A stretch of DNA of 64,000 bases from Cyclospora cayetanensis (Eukaryota > Apicomplexa > Conoidasida > Eucoccidiorida > Eimeriidae), in NCBI RefSeq assembly GCF_002999335.1, contig NW_020312678.1, positions 62,001-126,000 on the forward strand. The letters are read 5' to 3'. The position numbers were made by a program, and so were the translations under genes. Below are positions 1-11,001 of this stretch, piece by piece. The first letter of the stretch is position 1. Each line of letters starts with the position of its first letter. Below the pieces are notes generated by a model that did no database searches, was not told where the DNA came from, and saw nothing but the letters and a program-made list of their open reading frames with translations.

Positions 1-2922
1 AAGTACGCGCTGTTGAGAGTACTGAAAGCTGCTGCTTCTCAGCTCTTTCTAGCACACTAAATCTTACTGCGCGCAGCTGTGGCTGCATGCACGCCTTCCC
101 CTGAGTCACCCTTCGCATGCCCTGGATCAAGCCATGGAGGGCCTGTCCAACATAGAAGCCACAGCCATGCTGATAGGGCCCAACAGGGACTTGAACGGCG
201 CGTGGGCGCCGCAGCCTTGCCAGTAATTTCGTCCTTCCGCCCCTCAGCTAACTTGAGCATTGGGGCCGGTGCTCACGAACGGGCAAGCAGATTGCCCATC
301 TGCGCCGTTTCCTCGGATATCATACCAGCTTCACATTTAGTGTCGAGTAGCGGCACTTTCTTTCGAGCATTTTGTTATGAGCGTAAATCAGCGCAGCATT
401 GGCTCTCTGGTGGGCTCTTAACGACTGCTCGATCTTTTGTAGCCCCCTTCGATGCGCTGCAGCCTCGGTAGGGGGCTTGCTGTTTATCTGATGTGTCTTC
501 TGTATTCTCCAAGAAGCCTGTTTCGGCTAGGCATAGCTCCGCTGCTCAAGATCTTTGGCGTGTTTGCTTGCGTCGTTGGAGAGCTCTCGTAAGCTGCTTA
601 GAGAATGGGCTTCCTCTGGCTTCCCAGCCAATGCACCGGATTGTTGGCTATGGCTATAGACATGACTCCGATATCTATAGGCTCTGCATCCCAATTTCTT
701 CCAGCTTTCTCAGGTGTGGACGCAGAACATCTGCTTAATTGCTGCTGCATCTCAAGTACTCCAACATTTTTAACAGTCCGACCTGTCGGTTGCATAATGG
801 CTAACTCGCTGCTGAGCCTGCGCCTCCACGAAGAGACAACTCGGGAAGACTTGTGAGAAGCCACATAATAACTTAGAAAGCAGCTGTCGGACTGTTTGGC
901 GAGTCAACATTTTATTGTGCTTGAAGGACCGATCTATGGAGATATCTCTCTGCCTAAGCCTTCCAAGCTCCTTCGAGCCTTGCTCTTTGGCCAATCACGC
1001 CGTTGATCAACGAGTTTAAGCTTTTATGGAGGCTTGACTGTAACAATCCCTGCAGGCAAATGGCTTTGCCTGGACGGATAAAGCCATATTTGGAGTGCCT
1101 CTATCTGGATAAGCATACCGCAAGGAGCAGTCATTCTCTTCATCTGGGGGTAAGAGGCGAAGTACAAATCCAACCGACTGAGTGCTTGCTCATCCTCGTG
1201 GGCAGCATACTGGTATGGTCGACCTAGACTTATTGGAGCATTCACACATGTTTTGTCGGTTGACAACCCATGCCTTTCTACCAGCTGTTACGCTACTGCG
1301 TTCACATTAGCTGGCTAGCCTGCGTCTGTTGCTTAAATAGTCAATGTGCCAGTATCAACTTTCACGGGCATGAAAATCTTAATTGCTTGCTGTAAAATGA
1401 GCAAAAATATTAAGGTACTAGGTGAATTGAATGACATCGGGCAACTCTGCGCCGCTGAGCAGGAAAGCTGTGCCAAATTACACCGTGCTCCCAAATGTGA
1501 CGACCCATCTGTTTCCCTAGGTTAGAAATTGACTCCAGATTCAGTACATATCTAGTAGGTAGTCAGCGAGTATTTTCGAGAAAGCTTTCTTCTTCTGAGC
1601 ATTCCCCACAGATTTTCGACCTGAGGGAATAGCGACAGCTAGAGCGTGGGCTGCTGCACCCTCTTCGCAGTCCAAATATTCATGGCTAGCTGCACATAGC
1701 ACCTAGCGCACAGTAAAGCAACGTTGATTCTTAGCGAGTAAAAGTTCCTCTGCTGAACGAACAGCCCAACCGCATAGTCACCTATTGACTGATTGACTAA
1801 ATAGAACACGTAAAATGTGGCTTGTGTGTAGCTTCTTTGCCTGTCACACACTCAATTTCACAAAGTAGCTTGGTGCGCAGGTATGCTATGCCCACTCTTT
1901 TACCATTGTGCTAAACCAACTAGCGAAAAGTATCACATGCTGACCGGCAATCCCATTAGTCACAAACCTATTTCCGACAAGCTCCGCAGAAAACACAACC
2001 TGACCCGTTATCATCTGCCGGTGTGAGCGACATGTATACGTGTACCGCGCAAATGGGCAGTCCTTTTTCAATCAAGCCTCCACATAGGTATACGCAGACA
2101 AAAGGTTAAATTCGCCGAAATACGCTTGCTGCCCTTCAAAGTCCACCCTCAATTTCAAAGGACCTATCCCTCGTGGGAAGGTGCGTTGTTCCTACCCCAC
2201 CTTTGCGCGGCCGCTAAACGAGAAGCTTGCAAGGGCAGCCTAGGAGGGCCCGTCCTAGCTACAACGAGCTCTAGCCAGCGCCCTCAAACTGGGTTCTCCA
2301 GTGAGGCACCACACGAGGGTGAGTATGAACGGGATCAAGGACAAAATATACACAGATAATATGTACAAACGCATATATCTGTAGGCGTTGTTAATTCTAG
2401 GAGACATTTACATGAGAAACAAGGGGAGGGGGACGACCTGCCTTTAAGGGAACCTCAATTGGATTGTGAGTCCCCACTAACTACAAACAGTGTGAGTGTT
2501 CGGGTATATGCGTACGGATGTACAGATGAATCGAGCAATAAATACATGCATTTTTTTGTTGATATAGGCCATAGAAATGCAGAAGGCTTAACGTATGCCT
2601 CTGCGCTGCTTGCTTCTATGGATTTGTATTAGCTGCATTCAAGGCCTCTCGCCAAACCAGCTAAATTGGGGCGGGGAAAAGAGTCTTCACAAACTGTAGG
2701 CAGATAGCTGCTTGGCGAAGGTTTGCGTCAGTGTTCAAATCTACGGATCGAACACTCTCTACCGGTGCGCGCGCATACGCATACATCTTCAGAGGCGTAC
2801 GTTGTATATCCCAGCCGAGCAAAGCAGCGAGACAGGAACAAACTCGCTACAATGCTCTCTAGAGCCTGCTGGTGCACCATACAGACCGCAGCTGTTCATA
2901 CACCCCAAAATCGAAAGCTGCC
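1..2922. other. No recognisable gene
   Basis: I find no exon here that I can assign to a family on either strand. Short open frames exist, the longest on the plus strand at 79-471, but none has recognisable domains or a convincing splice context. The base composition is mixed, without the CAG-type tracts seen in neighbouring genes. It may hold downstream sequence of the minus-strand gene that ends at 2923, plus intergenic DNA. Confidence 0.5.
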
Positions 2923-4556
2923 TCACATAAAAAATCCTCCCCCGCCTGCACCCGATCCTCCAAAAGGGTTGGTTGGAGGACCTCTTCCATACGGCCCCAG
3001 TGGGGCCCCGCCAAAGGGGTGCCCCCGAGGACCAGGGCCCCCAGGACCCTCATATGGAAGAAGTGGCGTATGATCTGGGGAAGGCTCTGTACCTAGGGGG
3101 CCCATCGGATCGTACCGGGCCCCAGGTGGGAGCGGACCGCCCCCCCTGCAAACAAAAAGGCACATAAAGTGCGTTTTCTCCGTGCACAGGGTTTCAGCAC
3201 ATGCAGGGTTAAGGCCAGAGGGGCCCTGAGTTATGAATATCCATTTAGCATCTAAAGGGCACTCACCTGCTTGCATCCCCCTCTAATCCGAAGATTGGAT
3301 GGCCAGGGCCCACCAGGCTACCACCGCCCCCTCCCGAACCCCAAGGGACCCCTGTGGATCCATCCAGGCCTCGAGGATCCAATGAAGGCCTGATGTCATC
3401 CGAGCCAACAGAGGGAAGGCCTCCCGTGTAGGCAGAGGGAGGAGCTCGCGACGGCACAAGGCTTCCAGGTCCCCCGCCCTGCGTGCGCAAGAAATCATTA
3501 CGAAGCAAGCGAAAATGCGCATGTGCAACTCACATATATAAAACTCCTAGTTACAGCTACACAGAAACTGCGAAAAACCAAAAGGTGCCACGAAGTCCTT
3601 CGGCAGATTTGAGAAGTGATGTGCTCAGATTCATGCGTAGGCCCGTCCTTACCCTCGAGATGGATACACCACTTGCGCTAGGAGTTCCCTGAGCGGAGGT
3701 AGCCAGGGGGCCCCAGTGAGGCAGTGGCGCTAATCTCTCATGCAGGAGGGATTCAAGAGACTGCAGCAGAACCATCGCATCGTTATGACCTTACGCATTG
3801 ACACTTGAAACCTAAATTCTAAACACTACCATGAACAAGCAAAGCCGTTGGCACAAATTATCGGCTTCAATCTGCAAATCCTCAGGGCCTAGATCCTCAA
3901 AATATCTAGCCCGGCGCGTTTACCTTGAGCTTTTCCACATCGAACTCCAATAGGGGGTCTCGCGTGCTTGCTGAATTCCTCCCTACTGCTGTAGCTGCAT
4001 CTGCTACTGCCAGATCGTGCGGTAACTCCAATAGGACAGCTGTATTGCTGTTGGCGTTAAGGTCAGCCCTTAGCACAGCACGTCCCCCGACTCTCCCGAG
4101 ACTTAGCCGGATACGCTTGCCTGCCACCAGCTGCTGCTGCCCCTGGTCAAGGGCGAACACGCGCCATTCTGGTCGGGTAAACGTGCAGCTCCACCCATCC
4201 CCTCTGTCCTCTCCCGTAGGAGCGTACATTACTCTTGCAATATGACCATCGGGTAGCATCACGAGGCTCCCTGGTTTTGTTGAAGTTGTTCCTGCTAGAG
4301 TTGTATCGTCCTCACACGGTAAAAAACCCAGGTCGGTCATTTTGGAATGTACGTATAGCTCAAGAGCCCTCTGACCCGTTAATGGGCCCGGAAGGAGCCG
4401 AACGAGCTCAACAAATGTAGGGGTTATCCCTGGAGGGCCCCCAGAAGGACTTAGGGGCCCCTGGGGAGGTGCACCTCCTAAGGACGCGCGGGAGGCCCCT
4501 TGCCTATGGGCCTCAGCCTCAGTGGCAGACACCGCATCGCCTTTTGATGTCGGCAT
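2923..4556 (-). CDS. PI31-type proteasome regulator (PSMF1 family)
   Basis: Predicted 391-residue protein from four exons on the minus strand: 4556-3924, 3760-3653, 3478-3267 and 3145-2923. All three introns have GT/AG ends and the codon phase is kept at each junction. The best evidence is the C-terminus: a Gly/Pro-rich tail with RYDPMGPLGTEPSPDH, very close to the conserved PI31 segment RxDPxGPxGTxPxPDH. The chain ends in FFM, resembling the hydrophobic-Tyr-X ending with which PI31 docks on the 20S proteasome, with Phe in place of Tyr. Residues about 70-200 should be the globular N-terminal domain but are weakly conserved to the eye. PI31 binds 20S proteasomes and affects their activity or assembly. 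The start is the first ATG of exon 1 after an upstream in-frame stretch that lacks ATG. The N-terminal 50 residues are low complexity. An F-box-associated paralogue is less likely because no F-box is visible. Confidence 0.72.
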
Positions 4557-6536
4557 CTGTCTGTGGAAACCTCGGATTACCTTTGGCGCTGCTGCTTTTC
4601 GCACTTACGGCAGGCTAGTGTTGTTGCCGCATATGCCGGGGGTGTGGCGGCTAGTTTCGTGTATGGGCGTCAGTAGTCCCTCATGAAGTAAATCCCTCAT
4701 CAAATCTTCTCGAAAACCCCACTTTTAACCAAAAACCCCGCCGTAGAGCCCTGGATGCCAGCGCTCTGCACGACTGCGGCGGCAGGTCTGTCTTCTGCCT
4801 AGCAAGTAGGCTTCTTGGGAGCTGGTGAAGCGTACACACAGCTGCACAGTGCAATAAAGAGAGGAACAAAGAACCACTGCCCCATTGAATGGTAACCGGA
4901 GAAAGAATGGAAGCCTTTGAGAGTAGTGATACCGAACAGCATAAAAAGGTGTGGGACGGGGCCTGCAGCCACTGCTACTTGCGCTGCTGATTGTGGAGTG
5001 CGCAAAGACAGCACTTTCCTTCACTGGTAAATGCACACGACTTAAGCATCTAACAAGGAAACCTGATGTGTGAGGGAGCGTGAACCTCTGCCAATAGGGT
5101 CCAAGGCTGAGGGCCTCCATCCCGCCCGCAGACAGAGCCTATACAAAGAGGCACACAGAGGAGAGATTACAATGGTGATTAACCATTTTATTGTTTGACA
5201 GATCTATGCAATGGCCTCTACACCTAGAGCACAAGAGTGCCCCATTTTTTAAGTGACCACACCGAGCTCGTCTCCTGCCACTTACAGAAAGTCCCTGAAG
5301 GGCCATCGGTTTTCAAAGGGCTGTTCCAGGACTCAGCATGAGATAAGAGCTTGTATTCGCGTCACTTCTTCCCCCAGAAGCCCTAGGATACAGCAGTCCT
5401 CTGTTTAGAAACTGGAAGGCGTAGCTTCAGCTTGCACTCATGCCATCATAACAACCCCTGCAGTGTTTGTTCTTTTGTCCACACAGCTCATATGGATTCA
5501 GACCGAAGCAAGTCAAGGCTACTGTAGTCTAATGGGATGGGTAACGCTTCATCTGAGATCCCAGTAGGGTGATGCTTCATTCCAGGACCAGAATCTACAT
5601 ATAAAAAGGTTACTGGGGATTTCGGGAAGCTTTCGACTTCCGCTTTCCGTGCTTCTTCCACTTTTGGGGACCTGGCCAGGAAGACAGCTAGAGTGCGCGT
5701 AGCTGTACCCTGTAACCACTTCGAGTACTCACAGGTGGTTGTACATAGCCCCTTGCAGATAGGCACACAACATCGTGTCTTGTTGTATTGTGCTAACACT
5801 ACTCTGCAATAAATAAGGTGGACGATCCGCTAAACCAGCTAACCAATTATTGCTAAGTTTTAGTTTAAAGGTATCTAGACATGTAGAAAGCACCGCAGTA
5901 TATCTTGCCCCACCACACGGTCTTCACACTGATCATGCAGGAAAATTGTAAAGCTTACAAGCGCATATGGCCTAGAATGTAAGGTCAATAGAATAGTAGT
6001 GACGTCTAGGCTCTTATGTCCGGGCAGCATGCCAAACGTATGGTTCGGAATCGAGTTAGGGTCGCCGATCAATTTGAGCACATCCCCTAGAGTTGATACG
6101 TGGGCACAGATCCTAGCACTGCATGCAAGAGTATTGTTAGCAGTTCTGAAGCCCCAACCCGCATTGCCCCGAAAAACTCCGAACCCTCCAAGGGAGGGCA
6201 AAGGCTTTACATGGCTCCACAGCCGGATGCAAGCGATTGCTAACAGCAGCGGAGTCGCCAGCCGTTGTAGCACAAACTTGCAGGCTGTTAATGCCACAAC
6301 ACCAAATAGCCAAATCTGTTACTGGGACTGTTGCAGCAGCTGCTGTTGTTACTACGTCGGACGCTACTAGATGCGCAAATCCTTTCACGCAACTCCGAAA
6401 CGCTGCTAATCCTCCAGCTGCTAAACTTCATGCTGCCAATGCTGCTAGAAGCGAAGAGGCTACCATAAGAGCCTGATGTTTTTTACCGTCTTTAGCTACT
6501 GCTTCACGAAATTGATGCTTTTCGAAGGCTTAAAGT
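4557..6536. other. Spacer between PI31 and methyltransferase genes; weak minus-strand frames
   Basis: No exon can be assigned to a family. On the minus strand, 5014-4799 encodes a hydrophobic stretch (FMLFGITTLKGF, then QWFFVPLFIALCSCVY) that could be one or two membrane segments, but it lacks an ATG. The minus-strand frame 5799-5488 ends in a plausible hydrophilic tail. On the plus strand 6237-6476 is an Ala-rich frame from a GCT/GCA-rich patch. I cannot decide whether any of these is expressed. Confidence 0.4.
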
Positions 6537-9500
6537 TCAGCCAGTGACGCCAGGTGCGAGCTCAGGTGAAGGCTTTTCATTACGGATAGCCACAAAGTGA
6601 AGGCAGTGGTACTGCACCTAACGAAACACAGCGCAGGCTCTGAGGAGGTTGGGTTTTGCCACATGCTTGACTTGAAGGCTTCCAAGCAATGAAAATTGGC
6701 CGCAGGAGGATACATGATTTCCCTGTGGATAAGTAAGAGACCACAGGGTTCGCGGTGCGGGATTTATTCTATACGGCTTACCTGCATCATGGACTTGTTG
6801 TTTGACGTATAGTAGCAGTCACGCCACTCCACCTTCAACAAGTTAAACCAGTTCTTGATCACTGAGCACCGCAAGTTGCAGACCCTACATCCTAGAGGTC
6901 AGAGAGAGTGAGCAAAGAAAGCTGTGTTTGCTCGCTGTGTCTTCAAATCGGTTGGGGTAGAGGCGAGTTATTTGCCGGTGGCTTATTTTCGAGTGCAAAA
7001 AAGGATGTTAGTTCTTGACATCTTATTCAGGGCTTTGTGAAGATAAAACGGGTGTGATTTACCTCTAAGTATCTCTTCGGCTGAAAACTCTACGCTCATC
7101 TCATGAGGCATCTCGGCGTAGTGGTAGAGGAGGGGCCCCACATTGGCCCACAACCCCCCCGGCCGAACAATCTTTGCGATTGTTTTAATATACACCAGAA
7201 CATTTCGCGCAGTATCCAAAAAGAAGGAAGTCAAGACCCCGTCAAATACACGTGCAGAGGCCGGTACAGAGTTCGATGGGCTTCCGTACACCTGTTCAGG
7301 CGGAAACACCATAAATCCACGCCCTGTGTTCAATGCCGTTCATCTCTACGCGCTACCCACTGACTCTTGCAATAGTCGGCATGATTCAATACATTCTTAG
7401 CCCCATAATCTGACTGAGAGCTCGTGCGGCTGCATACCTCCACAAATTCTCCCGCGCACATGGAGAAGTCAGCAGATGGAGCGACGTGTTCGCTGGGTGC
7501 GACATCCGGTACCCAAACAACGTCAAGATGGTCAGATTCGCATCGCCTATGGCAGAGACGAGACAGATGCAACGGGAGAAGAGGAGTGTTGGATGATCAA
7601 GGAGATATTAAATGACAGGCAGATAGAAATAGCAAACATGGAAGTACACAATGGGCTTGGAAGGGAAATAATTAGGCAACCAAGGAGACCTGAAGGAGCA
7701 ACGAGAAAGCTCTAGGCCCAACGAACTTGGGGACCCCGGGAAGAGGGGGATGAGTAAAAGCGAAGTCATAAGGGAGCAGGAATGCAAACAAGACATGACC
7801 AGGCAATGAGAGAGTAATTATCTCCACAAAGTCAAATGACGGCATCTGGTAAAAGCTCCAGCGAAACACAGATGCACACCCCACTTACACGCAGCATTGA
7901 CCACAACCCATAGTACGTCGCAAGCATGCACGAGAATTTCATGGCGCTATCCGGCAAGGGCTAGCAGCGTAGGCTTGCCTGTTTGAGGTCGAAAGACAGT
8001 AGGGCTGCAACGGTAGAGACTTGGGACTCAGCCGTGAGTTCAAGAGGAAGTCGGATCCTGAGACACCAAAGCGGCAAGCACGAGAGCAGAGATGCCTTAG
8101 TGAAAACATTAACGAAATAGCAATATCACAAAAATTGCACCTGTAGAATGCGGCAGCAAAGCTAGCAGAACTCAAGTGCCAGGACAGAGAAAGATATCGG
8201 GGTCGAGATGGGCCGCCGATTTCAGGACGAACGGCACTGCGTTACAGCGTGGGTGCGGAACCGTTATAAAAGGAGACGAGTGGGGGCAGACCAGATATAA
8301 GTAGACCAAACCTAAATACGGTGTGATGGTTAAACATGCAGGAGAATGGGTGGTAAAGAGGAAGAGTGAGGCAAGCAGACAGACAACGACGGAGAACGGT
8401 GAGACAGATAAAGTGGTGCTGCTCGACTAAGGCGAACGAGGAGATGCGTTGCGAGGCCTCATATCCACCGGATCACGCAAATGCAGACAGACGAGGAAAC
8501 GTATTGCTATCAAAGTCGTGGGCAGCAGACGTCGCATCAGGATCTAGAGTATTACCGATGAGCATGAAATAGGAGAACTCATTGCCTTGGCAAGAGTAAC
8601 CGCGCCGCATCACCTCAAACGGCAAGCGACCCAAACCCGATCCAGGGCATAAAATTCTGCAGCAAACACCGAAAATACCCGAACCTGTAGACGTTTCTAG
8701 AGAGCTGCTATCACATGTGCTAACTCGGGATCCAAATAAACCCAAGGCTCTAGAGCATAAAAGTAGCTTTTTGCAGCTGTTCCTGTATATCTCTAGAGGG
8801 TGCTCAATAAGGCTAGAGGGAGTATTGAAGCATAGACCACAAGCCTTGCCTAGGTGGATCTTTGTCCGGTGTAATTGGTAAGTGCTCCTCAAGGGCCCTG
8901 AGCAAGGGCCCATACGCTGCCTCTCGCTCCTCTGAACCCTCTTCTGCCCAGTCCCGCACAAATTGACGCAGTGTACTGCGCACCTGCAGCCGCAATAGCA
9001 ACAGCAGCAGAAGCGTCAGCTGTGGAAAAATCATGAAGGCAGCTGAAAAGCAAGCCGCGTCGTCAGCAGAAGACAGCACAGCACCAGCTGCACCCAAAAC
9101 CGATGAATATCAGGGGCGGCACTAGGCCACAGGCTCTGCAGCAGAAACAACAGAAGACACACTTTGCTTAGATTCCGTGTCAGCTTTTCTGGGTCGTCTT
9201 GCTCGGCTTCCAGCAGCAGACGGCGGCTTTCAGTACTGCTGCTGCTGCAACAACCGCTACACTGTCTTTCTTCCCCTTGTTGGCTATTTCGATTGTGTTG
9301 GCTCTGCTCCTCCAGCCTCTGCTGTTGCTGCTGCAGCTTCTTGCGCCTCCTCTTGCGATTCAGCTGTTGTCCCTTGTTTTGTTTGACTTGCTGCTTATTT
9401 GCCTGCTGTTGCTGCAATTGCTGCTGCACTTGCTGCATTTGTTGCCTGTGCTGGTCTGTGTCAGAAAACGCCTCCGATCCCTCATGAGGTGTGCATGGGC

Positions 9501-10143
9501 CTACATAGGCAGCAGCAAGAAGCATGATATCAATAAACTGCTGATTTACACCCACTGCTTGCTTGATAGCCGCCACGCGCTCCTCCGGGCTTGGGGGCCC
9601 CAGCAACTGTCTGTCCTCCTCGCTGAGAGACAATAGGTGCTTCTCTATCCGAGCAACATCACATAGAGAGTCTGCCTCGTACAGGGAGAAGGCCCTCCGT
9701 ACAGATTCCAAGTGCCGCAGCTCTTCTGCCACTTCCCAAGGCTGCATTGAGCCCCCGGGGAGGCCCATGGGGTGATGCACCGCAGAATCTCCAGAAACAC
9801 CGTCTGCGATACCCTCGGAGAGATTCTCTTGGCAACACCCCAAAGAGCCAATACAAGGTGGGGAATTGCTGGACGAAGAGGAGGCGTCCCTATCGGGATA
9901 TTTAGGAGCTGCAGGGGTCTCGGGAGATGAGCACGAAGACGCCGTCTCCAGAGAGAGTGGAAAGGGGGCACATGGTGATGGAGACACCGCTGCAGTGCCA
10001 AAATGAGGCCCTACCAGGGGGCCCCTTGGGGCACCCCCAGTTGGTTCCCCCAAAGGTATCCCAAAGGGGGCCTCTGCAGAGCCATAGCTGGCGCCGGAGG
10101 GGCCCCTACGCCCGTTGGTACCCCCTCCTCGTGGCTTTCCCAT
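6537..10143 (-). CDS. Carnosine N-methyltransferase family protein (N2227 domain)
   Basis: Seven exons on the minus strand: 10143-9163, 8983-8850, 8656-8477, 7546-7438, 7291-7063, 6891-6782 and 6611-6537, giving 605 residues with every phase matching. The family signature is nearly complete: STLRQFVRDWAE (exon 2); the SAM-binding loop PGSGLGRL followed by GYSCQGNEFSYFML (exon 3, residues about 376-400); PDVAP then FSMCAGEFVEVY (exons 4-5); FFLDTARN and PGGLWANVGPLLYHY (exon 5); and SMMQYHCLHFVAIRNEKP across exons 6-7. Members methylate the imidazole of carnosine or related His-containing substrates with S-adenosylmethionine. Two oddities: an N-terminal extension of about 160 residues, and a Q-rich low-complexity insert placed between the NQQFIDI helix and the FVRDW motif. 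Intron 2 appears to start with GC rather than GT. The start is the ATG at 10143; an upstream 5' exon (around 10480-10308) that splices in frame cannot be excluded. The substrate is unknown in this organism. Confidence 0.9.
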
Positions 10144-11001
10144 CCTGCTCCTCTTATTGTCGCTATTGCTTTTCGCACGGCTAGTGATTCTATTATCCTG
10201 AACGCTACTACCAAGTTTGCTCCTGCCGTTGCTCCTGTTGCAATCACCACTCCGAACTCTTTGCGGTGGGCGCTGAACACCTGTTGAGTCAACGCAAAGA
10301 AACGCACTCACGCCTTGCCAATTTTTGTCGTGAGTCAGGCAGCTCCTCTAAAAATCGTAGTGAGGGCCCCAACGGCCGTAACTGCTGTGGCTTTGCAGTG
10401 GGAAGAGGCCTCCTTGGGGGCCCCCCAGGTGAGGAGAGGCGCTCGTAATGTATAATGGAGAGGAGCAACAAGCACAGGATCTACTTGGAGAATGCTGGGC
10501 TGGAAAGCTCAAGCCCTATACCCTAAGCCCTCAGGAGGATTGAGAGGACAGTCGCGCCGCTGCTGGCTGGAAGCAGCCGCTTGAGTCTGTGGTAGCGGGG
10601 GTTGGCAAAGAAATTTGTTTGAAATATTTGGTTTAAGACAATCAAGAAGAGAAAACAGGATGTAGAGACAGTTGTTTCTCGGTGTTTTATGCACTGGTGC
10701 GGCAGTTGTTGCTGCAGCTGTGCTTGTAAGTATCCTGCATCGGAGTGTCACTGTGGCAGCAGCTGCTCCCCCTGAGAGCCCAGTAATAAACTTTATTCAC
10801 TTAAAGCATACAATACCTTCAATAAAATACGAAGACGTGCCTGACATGACGACCTAAGGCCCTAAACGTGTTTGTGTGGAAAGACACTTTACAGCGCAGC
10901 ACCAGCGGTCGGCAGCTCCCGCACTACAGAATACACGAAAACCTTTTGCTCTAACTTAATTCTTCTGGGGTCAGTACCTTGACGCTTGCTCAAGATACAG
11001 C
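10144..11001. other. Divergent intergenic region
   Basis: Lies between the start of the minus-strand methyltransferase and the start of the plus-strand canopy-FKBP gene, so it probably holds promoters for both. It contains a GC-rich block with a GGGGGCCCCCC palindrome near 10411-10424. A minus-strand open frame at about 10480-10308, with a good GTGAGT donor, could be a 5' exon of the methyltransferase, but it has no ATG. Confidence 0.4.

Noticed and set aside
9164..9636. Plus-strand Leu/Cys-rich frames that look like membrane proteins
   Set aside because: They are antisense readings of the Gln-rich exon of the methyltransferase; CTG/TTG triplets give false hydrophobic runs.
10506..10535. CCCTA-like units suggesting telomeric repeat
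   Set aside because: Only two or three imperfect units; too few to call telomere-like sequence. Single AAACCCT words near 37377 and 56355 are also unconvincing.
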